Origin: Pelagibius sp048268885
GTDB lineage: Bacteria; Pseudomonadota; Alphaproteobacteria; Kiloniellales; Kiloniellaceae
Direction: 5' to 3'
Length of the DNA: 64,000 bases
NCBI GenBank assembly: GCA_048268885.1
Contig: JBLWUP010000034.1
Coordinates: forward strand, 1-64,000
Positions 1-8,126 of the stretch are shown piece after piece. Under the pieces are notes generated by a model, which saw only the letters and a program-made list of their open reading frames with translations, did no database searches and had not been told where the DNA came from. Made by a program: the position numbers and the translations under genes. Within the stretch, counting starts at the first letter, position 1; each line of letters opens with the position of its first letter.

Positions 1-78
1 ATGCCCCTCGACGAGATCAACAAGGGCTTCGACCTCATGCACGAGGGCAAGTCCATCCGCTCGGTGGTGGTTTACTAG
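1..78 (+). CDS. adhC: C-terminal end of class III alcohol dehydrogenase (S-(hydroxymethyl)glutathione dehydrogenase), truncated by window edge
   Basis: Only the last 25 codons are present, ending at a TAG. The peptide contains INKGFDLMHEGKSIRS followed by VVVY, which is the characteristic C-terminus of zinc-dependent class III alcohol dehydrogenases. This enzyme oxidises S-hydroxymethylglutathione, formed from formaldehyde and glutathione, to S-formylglutathione. The next gene encodes the hydrolase that consumes that product, which strongly supports the call. About 128 bases separate the two genes; a weak promoter-like pair (TTCGAG, 17 bases, TATGAT at 124-129) lies between, so fghA may have its own promoter. 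Confidence 0.75.
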   Translation: MPLDEINKGFDLMHEGKSIRSVVVY

Positions 79-206
79 GTTCTCGCCGAAAAGCGGCCTC
101 TTCGAGGCAGCGGCCAAAAGCGGTATGATGGCCCGATTCGGGGGAACGGCAGATGGGGTACGGCCGTTCCTCCCACTCTCGCGGGATCACTAAGCTAGGG
201 GCGGTT

Positions 207-1052
207 ATGGATCTTACAGTCAACAGCCAGCAGCGCTGTTTCGAGGGGACACAGGGCTTCTACAGCCACGAGTCCGAGGTTTGCGGCGGCACCATGAACT
301 TCGCCGTGTTCCAGCCGCCGCAGGCCAAGGGGGGCCAGAAGGTGCCGCTGGTGACCTACCTTTCGGGTCTGACCTGCACCGAGGCGAACTTCACCGAGAA
401 AGCCGGCGCGCAGCGCGTCGCGGCGGAGTTGGGCGTCATGCTGCTCGCCCCCGACACCTCGCCGCGCGGCGCCGGCTATCCGGGCGAGGACGACGCCTAC
501 GACTTCGGCACCGGCGCCGGGTTTTACGTCGATGCCACCGAGAAGCCCTGGGCCGACCGCTACCGCATGTACAGCTACATCACCAAGGAATTGCCGGCGC
601 TGGTCGCCGAGCACTTCCCGGCGGACATGGGCCACCAGGGCATCATGGGCCACTCCATGGGCGGCCACGGCGCCCTGACCATCCACCTGAGGAACCCGGG
701 CATCTACAAGTCGGTCTCGGCCTTCGCGCCGATCTGCGCGCCGACCCAGTGCCCCTGGGGACAGAAGGCCCTCACCGGCTACCTCGGCAAGGACGAGACC
801 GGCTGGCAGGACTACGACGCCTGCGCCCTGATCCGCAAACAGCCCTCCGACGCCCTGCTGTTCATCGACCAGGGGGCCGAAGACCCCTTCCTCAGCGAGC
901 AGCTGTTGCCGGACCTGCTGGTCGAGGCCTGCGAGGACGCGGGCCAGCGTTTCGAGCTGCGCATGCAGGCCGACTACGACCACAGCTATTACTTCATCGC
1001 CTCCTTCATCGAGGACCACCTGCGCCACCACGCCAAGGTCCTCTGCGGATGA
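207..1052 (+). CDS. fghA: S-formylglutathione hydrolase
   Basis: This enzyme hydrolyses S-formylglutathione to formate and glutathione, the last step of glutathione-dependent formaldehyde detoxification in the cytoplasm. The protein is an esterase-D type alpha/beta hydrolase of 281 residues, the usual family length. The nucleophile elbow GHSMGG carries Ser150; Asp226 (in GAEDPF) and His259 (in YDHSYYF) complete the triad by position. The conserved GLTCTE segment is near residue 53. The start at 207 is chosen because it is preceded by AGGGGCGG at proper spacing and gives the family N-terminus; an upstream in-frame ATG at 153 has no ribosome site. It follows the alcohol dehydrogenase gene of the same pathway. 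Confidence 0.95.
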   Translation: MDLTVNSQQRCFEGTQGFYSHESEVCGGTMNFAVFQPPQAKGGQKVPLVTYLSGLTCTEANFTEKAGAQRVAAELGVMLLAPDTSPRGAGYPGEDDAYDFGTGAGFYVDATEKPWADRYRMYSYITKELPALVAEHFPADMGHQGIMGHSMGGHGALTIHLRNPGIYKSVSAFAPICAPTQCPWGQKALTGYLGKDETGWQDYDACALIRKQPSDALLFIDQGAEDPFLSEQLLPDLLVEACEDAGQRFELRMQADYDHSYYFIASFIEDHLRHHAKVLCG

Positions 1053-1063
1053 GGTGAACGGCG

Positions 1064-2002
1064 ATGGGCGGCGCAAGGAGCAGTGAGTCGACCGGCTCAG
1101 GCCGCCAGGCGCCGCTGGACACCGCCGCCCTGAAGGCCTTGGCCCGGCCCAGCGACGGCAAGGGGCTGGCCCACCTCGCCGGCCATCTCTGCCTCCTGAC
1201 GCTGACAGGGGGCCTGGTGCTCGCGTCGTCAGATGGATTCTGGCTCTTCCCCGCCCTCATCGCGCACGGCGTCGTCCTGGTCTTCCTCTTCGCGCCCCTG
1301 CACGAGACGATCCACCGCACCGCCTTCCGCAGCCGCCGGCTGAACGACGCGGTCGCCCACTTCTGCGGTTTCGTTCTGCTGCTGCCGGCGGGCTACTTCC
1401 GCCTCTTCCACCTGCAGCATCACCGCTTCACCCAGGACCCGGCGCGCGATCCGGAGCTTGCCGGCCAGAACGACAGCGGGCCGCTTTCCGGCCGGCGCGC
1501 CTACCTGCTGCACGTCACCGGCCTGCCCTACTGGGGCGAGCGCGTTTCTACTCTCTGTCGTCATGCCGCCGGCCGGGTGCCGGAAAGCTTCGTCACCGCG
1601 CGGCTGCGCCCGGCGATCATCCGCGAGGCGCGCGTCCATCTGGCGGTCATTGGCCTGGCCGCCGCCACGAGTATCGCGGCCGGCAGCGGGCTTCTCCTGA
1701 TGCTTTGGGTTATCCCGGCCCTGCTCGGCCAGCCGGCGCTACGGCTCTATCTGCTGGCCGAGCACAGCGGCTGCCCGCAGGTGCCGGACATGCTGGCCAA
1801 CAGCCGCACCACCCTGACCAATCCGGCACTCACCAGCTTGTGCTGGAACATGAACCGGCATACGGCGCACCACGCCTATCCGGCGGTGCCGTTCCACGCC
1901 CTGCCGGCCGCCGACCGCCTGCTGGCGCCAAGGATTGATGTCCGCACGCAGGGATACATTGCCGTGCAGCGCGACATCTGGATGAAACTCGGCCAGCCCT
2001 AG
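1064..2002 (+). CDS. Fatty acid desaturase / hydroxylase family membrane protein
   Basis: A 312-residue integral membrane di-iron protein. Three histidine boxes typical of the membrane FA_desaturase superfamily are visible: HETIH at residues 80-84, HLQHH at 116-120 and HTAHH at 266-270. Hydrophobic segments occur around residues 40-80, 95-113 and 185-225, as expected for a membrane-embedded di-iron enzyme. The ATG at 1064 has a good GAGGTGA site and sits 11 bases after fghA, so it is probably cotranscribed with the formaldehyde genes. The substrate is not evident. Acyl-lipid desaturase, carotenoid ketolase/hydroxylase or alkane-hydroxylase-like activity all remain possible; the superfamily is secure, the reaction is not. 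Confidence 0.8.
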   Translation: MGGARSSESTGSGRQAPLDTAALKALARPSDGKGLAHLAGHLCLLTLTGGLVLASSDGFWLFPALIAHGVVLVFLFAPLHETIHRTAFRSRRLNDAVAHFCGFVLLLPAGYFRLFHLQHHRFTQDPARDPELAGQNDSGPLSGRRAYLLHVTGLPYWGERVSTLCRHAAGRVPESFVTARLRPAIIREARVHLAVIGLAAATSIAAGSGLLLMLWVIPALLGQPALRLYLLAEHSGCPQVPDMLANSRTTLTNPALTSLCWNMNRHTAHHAYPAVPFHALPAADRLLAPRIDVRTQGYIAVQRDIWMKLGQP

Positions 2003-2055
2003 AGGGGGCCTGAAGGGACCTCGAAGCGAGCCTGAGGGAAGCGGGCCGGAAGGAA

Positions 2056-2076
2056 GCGGGCCTGAAGAAGGCCCGC
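2056..2076. other. GC hairpin between convergent genes (possible terminator without T tract)
   Basis: An 8-bp perfect stem GCGGGCCT / AGGCCCGC with a 5-base loop lies between the desaturase gene (plus) and the bactofilin gene (minus). It sits in a purine-rich stretch with short repeats of GGGCCTGAAG and AAGCGGGCC. There is no run of T on either side, so a role as an intrinsic terminator is only suggested. Confidence 0.35.
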
Positions 2077-2083
2077 CGGGGGA

Positions 2084-2614
2084 TCAGCGCGCCAGAGCGC
2101 TCTCGACCAGCCTTTCCTCGGACGCGGTGTCAAGCTTGCGCGGCTTCACCGCCTTGGCGGCGCTTTCTTCCAGAAGGTCGATGTCGCCGCTCAGCCGGCC
2201 GCCCTGCTCGATCCGCAGCTCGCGGTAGCGCAGCTTGCCGGTGACCCGGCCGCCGGTCTCGATCGTCAAAAGGCCGTCGACCGTCAGCGTCCCGTCGAAA
2301 CGGCCGTCGATGCTGGCCGACTTCACCGCCGCCTTGCCGTTGTAGACGCCGCCCTTACGAACCGTCAGCTCCGCCGCTTCCAGCGACGCCTCGACCTTGC
2401 CTTCGACGATCAGCTTTTCGCAGGACTCGATCTCGCCCTTGACGTGAATGCCCTCGCCGACAAGCAGCGTGCCTTCGGTCGACGGCTCGGGCTCCGGCGC
2501 TTCCTTGGCTGCCGAGTGGGACCTTGCCAGGCCGAGAACCCCGGCTCCCGGGCGCACGCCCACTGCCACATCTGGGGTCGCACCGGACCGACGCGATGGA
2601 TTTGTCGTGTTCAT
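2084..2614 (-). CDS. Bactofilin (polymer-forming cytoskeletal protein)
   Basis: Bactofilins assemble without nucleotide into beta-helical filaments that organise cell-shape and envelope machinery at the inner face of the membrane. The 176-residue protein has a central domain (about residues 50-150) of repeated short beta-strand units rich in glycine, for example LLVGEG, LIVEGKVE, LTVRKGG, SIDGRFDG and LTVDGLL, which is the DUF583/bactofilin pattern, with disordered basic and proline-rich tails. The start at 2614 is preferred over the longer frame to 2710 because it is preceded by GAGGGAGAACAAGG. The gene stands alone; no M23 peptidase partner, often found beside bactofilins, is next to it. 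Confidence 0.88.
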   Translation of the reverse strand: MNTTNPSRRSGATPDVAVGVRPGAGVLGLARSHSAAKEAPEPEPSTEGTLLVGEGIHVKGEIESCEKLIVEGKVEASLEAAELTVRKGGVYNGKAAVKSASIDGRFDGTLTVDGLLTIETGGRVTGKLRYRELRIEQGGRLSGDIDLLEESAAKAVKPRKLDTASEERLVESALAR

Positions 2615-2783
2615 GGCCGCCTTGTTCTCCCTCTGAGCGGTAATGTCCGCCTTTTCACGGTTCTTCGCCTCTAGGCAAACACAAGCGAAGCTAGCTGACA
2701 AGGTGACCACGACTGTGAGGCAAAATTGAGGCGCTTCCCGCCGTTTCCGGGGAAATCACTTCAGCCGCGCGGCGGAGAACAGG

Positions 2784-3311
2784 TCAGAAACCCAGCGGCG
2801 GATCCGGCTCGACCCGGCCGTAGCTCCAGGGCTCGGCCGGCATCTCGTTGATCCGGCCGCCCAGCAGGAAAACTGCGCCGCCGATCAGCACGTCGACCCT
2901 GCCGCCGTCGCTCGACAGCGGCAGCAGCAGCCGGTGGGTCTTCCAGTGATCGCGCCCGGCGACCAGCATTTCGCCCTCGCGGTAGCGCGGGCCGCCGCCG
3001 CGGGCGACCTCCACATGGTGGGCCACCGGGATCGGCGTGCCTGCCGCTCTCTGAATCTCGGTGATGGATTTGCCGCGCAGCGGCATGCTGAAGGCGTCCT
3101 CGACCAGCGTGCCGGCCAGGCGGAAGACGAAATCCTGAGCCTCGCCGATGACGTCGAGCAGGAAGATATTGGGCAAGAGGTCGGGAATGTCGATCGGGTC
3201 GATGTCGCGGCGCGACGGATAGCCGCCGCTGCGACAGCGCGACTGCCAGTAGTCGTACAGGCGTCTCAACTTATGGTCGGGCAAGACTGCCGGATCAAAG
3301 GCCTCATGCAC
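2784..3311 (-). CDS. Short PAS-domain protein (PAS_5-like)
   Basis: A soluble protein of about 175 residues with the motif pattern of alphaproteobacterial PAS_5 proteins: KLRRLYDYW near the start, then DIDPIDIPDLLPNIFL, then a PAS-like core with FRLAGTLVEDAF and a C-terminal beta-rich part. Such proteins are presumed sensors with no output domain. The GTG at 3311 follows AGGGGG at good spacing and gives the usual family start; the frame is open back to an ATG at 3431 that lacks a ribosome site, so the start is not certain. It lies downstream of a large PAS sensor kinase on the same strand, but that proximity is the only evidence of partnership. Confidence 0.75.
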   Translation of the reverse strand: MHEAFDPAVLPDHKLRRLYDYWQSRCRSGGYPSRRDIDPIDIPDLLPNIFLLDVIGEAQDFVFRLAGTLVEDAFSMPLRGKSITEIQRAAGTPIPVAHHVEVARGGGPRYREGEMLVAGRDHWKTHRLLLPLSSDGGRVDVLIGGAVFLLGGRINEMPAEPWSYGRVEPDPPLGF

Positions 3312-3465
3312 GGACCGCCCCCTGATATACCCCCAATTCGCAGGGAGGATACCATATATGGTGGTGATTGCGAGGCGATTCTTGCCTAAGCCGATAGCAT
3401 AGGTTGAATTCGGCAGCGCAATGCCGCCCATTCAGGTGGCCGCGGGCCGCGCGCGCCGCGTGGCC

Positions 3466-5745
3466 TCAGGCCGAGGAACCGGCGATGCGGCGGGGGACCA
3501 AGGACACCGGACGCGCCAGCACCCGGCGTCGCGGGAAGGTGATCGAGACATGGGTGCCCTGGCCCATGTTGCTGCTGAGGCACAGTTCGCCCTCATGCAG
3601 GTCGACCAGATGGCGGGTCAGCGGCAGGCCGAGGCCCGTTCCCTCGTACTTGCGGCTGAGCGAGGAGTCGACCTGGCCGAAGGGCGCCATGGCCTTGGCG
3701 ATGTCCGCCTCGGCGATGCCGATGCCGGTGTCCTCGACATGCAGCACCAGGTCACCTTCCTGGTTGATGCTGGAATAGACCAGCACGCGGCCGCCGGGAT
3801 CGGTGAACTTCACCGCGTTGGACAGCAGGTTCAGCAGGACCTGCTTCACCGCGCGGGGGTCGGCCTTCAAGTGCGGCAGCTGCGCGGCGAAGCGGTGTTC
3901 CAGCACAACCCCCGCCTCCTCCGCGCGGTCGCGCATGATGCGGAAGCAGGACTTGGTCGCCCGCTCCAGGTCGATGGCTTCCTCGTGCAGCTCGAACTTG
4001 CCGGCCTCGATCTTGGACAGGTCGAGGATGTCGTTGATCAGGCTCAGCAGGTGCGTCCCGCTGTCGTGGATGTCGATGGCGTACTCGCGGTAGCGCTGGT
4101 TGCCCATCTGCCCGAAGAGCTGGTCCTTGATGATCTCCGAGAAGCCGATGATGGCGTTCAGCGGCGTGCGCAGCTCGTGGCTGACGTTGGCCAGGAAGTC
4201 GGACTTCGCGCGGCTGGCCAGCTCCGCCTCTTCCTTGGCGATGCGCAGCTGGCGCTCGGCGCTGTAGCTGCCGGTGACGTCGTCGTAGGTGGCCAGGGAG
4301 CCGCCGCCCGGCATCGGACGGTGCACCACGCTGATCACCCGTCCGTTGGAGAGGAAATCCTGCATGGTGGTCTCCTCCAGGCTGGCCGCGGTGGCCAGGC
4401 GGCGCTGGCGCAGGGCCTGGGCCTGGTCGGGGGAGAGGTTTTCCATCTCGGCGGTATAGCTGAGGATTTCCGCAAGTTCGGTGCCCGGGTGGGCCATGTT
4501 GGCCGGCAGGTTATAGAGGTCGAGGAAGCGCTGGTTGCAGATGATCATGCGCTGGTTCACATCGAACATCGCCAGGCCCTGGGCCATGTTGTCCAGGGCG
4601 GCGTCCAGCAGCACGTTCTTGTGACGCAACTCCTCGCCGATGCTGCGCAGTTCGGACTCGCGCCGGCGCAGCTCGGTGATGTTGGTGGAGATGACCACGA
4701 AGCCGCCGTTGGCGGTGCGCCGCTCGGCCACGCGGAACCAAGTGCCGTCGCGCAGCTCGATCTCGAAGGGACGTCCGGGATTGCGGAAGTGCTGCAGCTG
4801 CTTGTGGACCCAGAAGTCCGCGTTCTCGTTCGCCTCCGGGAAGTTGCCGGAGCGCGCCGCCACCGTGATCAGTTCCTCGAAGCGCATGCCGGGCACCAGC
4901 ATGTCGCGCACGCCGGCATAGAGATCGCCGTAGCGGCGGTTGCACAACACCAGCTTCTCGTTGGCGTCGAACAGCGCGAAGCCGCCGGCCAGGGATTCGA
5001 TGGACTCGCGCAACCTCTGCTGGGCGGCGGCGGCGGCCAGTTCGGAGCGGCGCTCGCGGAAGATGAAGGCGACCAGCACCACGGTGAGCGAGGCCACCAC
5101 GATGACCACCAGGATCAGCGCGCCGCGGAAGCGCTCCAGGTCCGTCGCCTCCTCCTGCAGCATGGCCAGGGCGTTGGCGTTGGCCTCGCCGAACTGCTTG
5201 ACGATTTCCTGGCGCGCCGCGGCGACGCGCTCGGCCGCCAGGTCGAGGACCACTTCGGAATCGGGCGCCAGTCCCTGGACGCCGTCGCTCAGCCAGAGCT
5301 TCAGGTCGGCGGCGACCGGGCGCAGGGTGGCATGCATGGAGGCAATGCCGATCTGATTGCTGAAGGAGTAAGCCTCGGTGAGATCGGCCACGCGCCGCTC
5401 GACCAGGCCAATGCGGTCGATGATGGCTTCGCGCCCCTCGGCGCCGGGCTGGCCACGGGCTTCGCGGATGGCCTGCTGCAGCGCGGCCAGGTCGTCGATC
5501 ATGAAGACGACGTCGCGCTCCTGGCGCAACACCTCGACCGGCAGCACTTGCTTCAGTTTGGAGATGCTGGCTTCCACATAAAGGACCAGCGCCGTGGTGC
5601 CGATCAGCACCGCCGCAATGAAGGCAGCCGGCCAGCGCGACAAGAGTCTGCGCTTGGAATTGTCCTTTAAGCTCATACCGTTCCACATCGCATCAAGCTG
5701 CGCCCGGAGAGAGGTCGCCGGCGCCTGCCGCCGGTTGCCGCCCAC
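3466..5745 (-). CDS. Membrane-bound PAS sensor histidine kinase
   Basis: A 759-residue sensor kinase. In order: a membrane segment (about 36-60), an extracytoplasmic helical region (about 60-195), a second membrane segment (about 200-222), a first PAS domain (about 245-355), a second PAS domain (about 385-480), a HisKA dimerisation domain with SHELRTPLN and the phospho-acceptor His523, and a HATPase domain with the N box LLSNAVKFTD, DTGIGI and GTGLGL. It should autophosphorylate and pass phosphate to an unlinked regulator; none is encoded nearby. The GTG at 5745 has AAGAAGG seven bases upstream. An ATG at 5676, just before the first membrane segment, is a reasonable alternative. Confidence 0.88.
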   Translation of the reverse strand: MGGNRRQAPATSLRAQLDAMWNGMSLKDNSKRRLLSRWPAAFIAAVLIGTTALVLYVEASISKLKQVLPVEVLRQERDVVFMIDDLAALQQAIREARGQPGAEGREAIIDRIGLVERRVADLTEAYSFSNQIGIASMHATLRPVAADLKLWLSDGVQGLAPDSEVVLDLAAERVAAARQEIVKQFGEANANALAMLQEEATDLERFRGALILVVIVVASLTVVLVAFIFRERRSELAAAAAQQRLRESIESLAGGFALFDANEKLVLCNRRYGDLYAGVRDMLVPGMRFEELITVAARSGNFPEANENADFWVHKQLQHFRNPGRPFEIELRDGTWFRVAERRTANGGFVVISTNITELRRRESELRSIGEELRHKNVLLDAALDNMAQGLAMFDVNQRMIICNQRFLDLYNLPANMAHPGTELAEILSYTAEMENLSPDQAQALRQRRLATAASLEETTMQDFLSNGRVISVVHRPMPGGGSLATYDDVTGSYSAERQLRIAKEEAELASRAKSDFLANVSHELRTPLNAIIGFSEIIKDQLFGQMGNQRYREYAIDIHDSGTHLLSLINDILDLSKIEAGKFELHEEAIDLERATKSCFRIMRDRAEEAGVVLEHRFAAQLPHLKADPRAVKQVLLNLLSNAVKFTDPGGRVLVYSSINQEGDLVLHVEDTGIGIAEADIAKAMAPFGQVDSSLSRKYEGTGLGLPLTRHLVDLHEGELCLSSNMGQGTHVSITFPRRRVLARPVSLVPRRIAGSSA

Positions 5746-5980
5746 CGCGCTGCCTTCTTGCCAAAGACGCGCAAAAAGGCCATAGAGCCACAGTTAATGT
5801 TTCTTCATCCCTTCCTGCCGCCTCGAGACAGGAGAACCGTCTGCATCGCCGCACAAATTCGGCCAAGGGACGCGACAATTTTCTAGGTAAATCAGTTGTT
5901 TATCGTTGTTTGTTCGTAAGCGCAATAACTCGCGCTAACGGTTTATTAATAGACAGGTGACGTTAACAATTCGTAAACAG

Positions 5981-6020
5981 CGGCCCGCAGGGGCCGAGCG
6001 AAAATTGGGGCAGGAGCCCC
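5981..6020 (+). promoter_or_regulatory. Two small hairpins in the ppa leader
   Basis: Two consecutive stem-loops, CGGCCC-GCAG-GGGCCG (5981-5996) and GGGGC-AGGA-GCCCC (6007-6020), lie just ahead of the ppa ribosome site GAGGAG. Upstream is an AT-rich stretch (5880-5980) that probably holds the promoter; TTAA-7-TAAA at 5963-5977 is one mismatch from a CtrA box. No known riboswitch is recognised here. Function is inferred only from position. Confidence 0.3.
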
Positions 6021-6039
6021 GGAAACTGAGGAGAAATCG

Positions 6040-6570
6040 TTGGACATCAGCAAAATCCCCGTCGGCAAGAACCCCCCTTGGGATCTTAACGCGATCGTTG
6101 AAGTGCCGCTGGGCGCCCATCCCGTCAAGTACGAGATGGACAAGGATTCCGGCGCGATCTTCGTCGACCGCTTCCTGCACACCTCGATGCAGTATCCGCT
6201 GAACTACGGCTTCATCCCACACACGCTGGCCGACGACGGCGACCCGGTGGACGTCCTGATCGTCAGTTCCGTCCCGGTCATCGCCGGCGCCGTGGTTCGG
6301 GTGCGGCCGATCGGCGTGCTGATCATGGAGGACGAGGCCGGCGAGGACGAAAAGGTGCTCTCCGTGCCCGTGGACGCCCTGCACCCCTTCTACGCCAACG
6401 TCTCCTCCTACCGCGGCCTGCCGCAGATCCTGCTGGACCAGATCGCTCACTTCTTCGCCCACTACAAAGACCTGGAAGCGAAGAAATGGGTGAAGATCAA
6501 GCGCTGGGGCGAAGCCGACGAGGCCTGCCGCATGATCGAGACGGCCATCAAGGCCGACGCGGGCGTCTAG
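6040..6570 (+). CDS. ppa: Inorganic pyrophosphatase, soluble family I
   Basis: Hydrolyses cytoplasmic pyrophosphate to phosphate and so drives biosynthetic reactions forward. The 176-residue length is typical for bacterial family I enzymes. The N-terminal IPVGKNPPWDLNAIVEVP, the YGFIPHTLADDGDPVDVL signature with its metal-binding aspartates (about residues 56-73), and a C-terminal KKWVKIKRW segment are all family hallmarks. The start codon is TTG at 6040, with GAGGAG seven bases upstream; there is no in-frame ATG that would keep the conserved N-terminus. A membrane proton-pumping pyrophosphatase is also encoded in this window (51307-53412), so the organism can both waste and conserve pyrophosphate energy. 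Confidence 0.96.
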   Translation: MDISKIPVGKNPPWDLNAIVEVPLGAHPVKYEMDKDSGAIFVDRFLHTSMQYPLNYGFIPHTLADDGDPVDVLIVSSVPVIAGAVVRVRPIGVLIMEDEAGEDEKVLSVPVDALHPFYANVSSYRGLPQILLDQIAHFFAHYKDLEAKKWVKIKRWGEADEACRMIETAIKADAGV

Positions 6571-6580
6571 GTCACCCCGC

Positions 6581-7594
6581 ATGTCCGATCCCCTTGGCGC
6601 CCTGGCCGGTATCCAGCGCCGCACCCTCGCCCATCTGCCGACGCCCCTGGAGCCGCTCGCGCGCCTGAGCGCGGCGCTGGGCGGCCCGAAGCTGCTGGTG
6701 AAGCGCGACGACTGCACCGGGCTGGGCCTGGGCGGCAACAAGACGCGCAAGCTGGAGTTCCTCATGGCCGAAGCCCTGGCCAGGGGCGCCGACACCGTGA
6801 TCACCACCGGGGGCGTGCAGTCCAACCATGTGCGCCAGACGGCGGCGGCCGCCGCCAAGCTGGGCCTTGCCTGCGAGCTGGTGCTGACGCGGGTGGTGCC
6901 CTGGGGCGGGCCGGACTACGAGCTGAGCGGCAACATCCAGCTCGACCGGCTGTTCGGCGCCAAGGTGCACCTGCACGACAGCGACACCGACCGCTCGGCG
7001 GCCATGGAGACTCTGGCCGAGAGCCTGCAGCGCGCCGGCAGGACGCCCTACCTGATCCCCACCGGCGGCTCCAACATGACGGGCGCGCTCGGCTATGCCG
7101 CCGCGGCGGCGGAACTGGCCGCCCAGGCCGCCGGCCAGGGCGAGAAGATCGCCGCGGTGGTGCATGCTTCCTCCAGCGGCGGCACTCAGGCGGGCCTCAC
7201 CGCCGGCTTCGCCGCCCTCGACCCGGCCGTCAGGGTCATCGGCATCGACGTGGATGCCCATCCGCAAGCCGTGGCCGCCGAGGTGCGCCGCCTGGCGGCG
7301 GAGGTCTGGGAGCGTCTCGCCCTGCCCGGCAGCTTCCCCGACGACAAGGTGATCCTGCAGGACGGCTACGCCGGGGCGGCCTACGGCCTGCCCACCGACG
7401 CCATGGCCGAGGCCGTCCAGCGCACCGCGTGCCTGGAAGGCCTGCTGCTCGACCCGGTCTACAGCGGCAAGGCCATGGCGGGCCTGATCGGCCTCATCGA
7501 CGCCGGCGCCTTCGCCGCAGACGGCACCGTCGTCTTCCTGCACACCGGCGGCATGCCTGCCCTCTTCCCCTACCGCGAAGCGCTGGAAGATTGA
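6581..7594 (+). CDS. dcyD: D-cysteine desulfhydrase / ACC-deaminase family PLP enzyme
   Basis: A 337-residue fold-type II PLP enzyme, most like D-cysteine desulfhydrase, which converts D-cysteine to pyruvate, sulfide and ammonia. The PLP lysine is Lys54 in GGNKTRKLE, and the cofactor pocket TTGGVQSNHVRQT and the phosphate loop SSSGGTQAG are visible. The N-terminal LPTPLEPL and KRDDCTGLGLGGNK match this family closely. It begins 10 bases after ppa, so the two are probably cotranscribed. ACC deaminase is the main alternative, because the two activities are hard to separate by sequence; the C-terminal HTGGMPALF is common to both. Confidence 0.8.
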   Translation: MSDPLGALAGIQRRTLAHLPTPLEPLARLSAALGGPKLLVKRDDCTGLGLGGNKTRKLEFLMAEALARGADTVITTGGVQSNHVRQTAAAAAKLGLACELVLTRVVPWGGPDYELSGNIQLDRLFGAKVHLHDSDTDRSAAMETLAESLQRAGRTPYLIPTGGSNMTGALGYAAAAAELAAQAAGQGEKIAAVVHASSSGGTQAGLTAGFAALDPAVRVIGIDVDAHPQAVAAEVRRLAAEVWERLALPGSFPDDKVILQDGYAGAAYGLPTDAMAEAVQRTACLEGLLLDPVYSGKAMAGLIGLIDAGAFAADGTVVFLHTGGMPALFPYREALED

Positions 7595-7686
7595 ATGGCC
7601 CGCGCCCGATAGTTCCCCCGGATGGCGATCTCTGATAGGTTGCGGCAACGGTGGGGCAAGGGACAGCATGGAGGCAGCGCGCAGCG

Positions 7687-8118
7687 ATGAACCGGAGGTC
7701 ACGCGTTCTTGCGGGGGCGGGCATTATCTTCCTGACCGCCGCTATTCCCGGCTTCACCGCGAGCGGCAGCGAGCTTTCATGGGGCGAGCAAAAATTGCTC
7801 GAAACCTTCTCGGCGCTGGAGGCGGGCACGATGGCGCCGCCCGAAGCGCGAGACTTCTGCCGCCGCTATCTGAACGCCATGCCCTATGCGAAGGTCGAGC
7901 CGCTTCGCCAGATCGCCGCGGGCCTGTTCGAGGTGCACCACTCCATTGCATCGGAGACCCTCTGTGCGGCGCTCGTCGAAAGCAGTCTTGCGGGCGAGGT
8001 CACGACGACTCAGATCGAGCGCATTGCAGAAGACGGCGATGAACGCGAGCAGGTCTACGAACTCGGCCGCGTTCTGCGGTTCGTCTATTTCGCCAATAAG
8101 CGCAACGCCACGCTGTGA
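7687..8118 (+). CDS. Small exported protein, paralogue of the next gene
   Basis: A 143-residue protein with an N-terminal signal peptide (RVLAGAGIIFLTAAIPGFTASG). The mature part is mostly helical with two cysteines, in ARDFCRRYL and ETLCAALVES. I recognise no family. The region from LCAALVESSL through TTTQIERIAEDGDE to RVLRFVYFA aligns with FCAALVEAVI, EEQILVFTEPRDE and GVFLGKVIAA of the next gene, and the first cysteine also aligns, so the two look like an old tandem duplication. The start at 7687 is chosen because it begins the signal peptide; a GTG at 7651 is in frame but adds unconserved residues. Confidence 0.65.
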   Translation: MNRRSRVLAGAGIIFLTAAIPGFTASGSELSWGEQKLLETFSALEAGTMAPPEARDFCRRYLNAMPYAKVEPLRQIAAGLFEVHHSIASETLCAALVESSLAGEVTTTQIERIAEDGDEREQVYELGRVLRFVYFANKRNATL

Positions 8119-8126
8119 ACGCCACC

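Noticed and set aside
3421..5670. 749-codon plus-strand open frame opposite the sensor kinase
   Set aside because: High GC content makes long antisense frames common. The minus-strand protein has complete kinase motifs and the plus frame has none.
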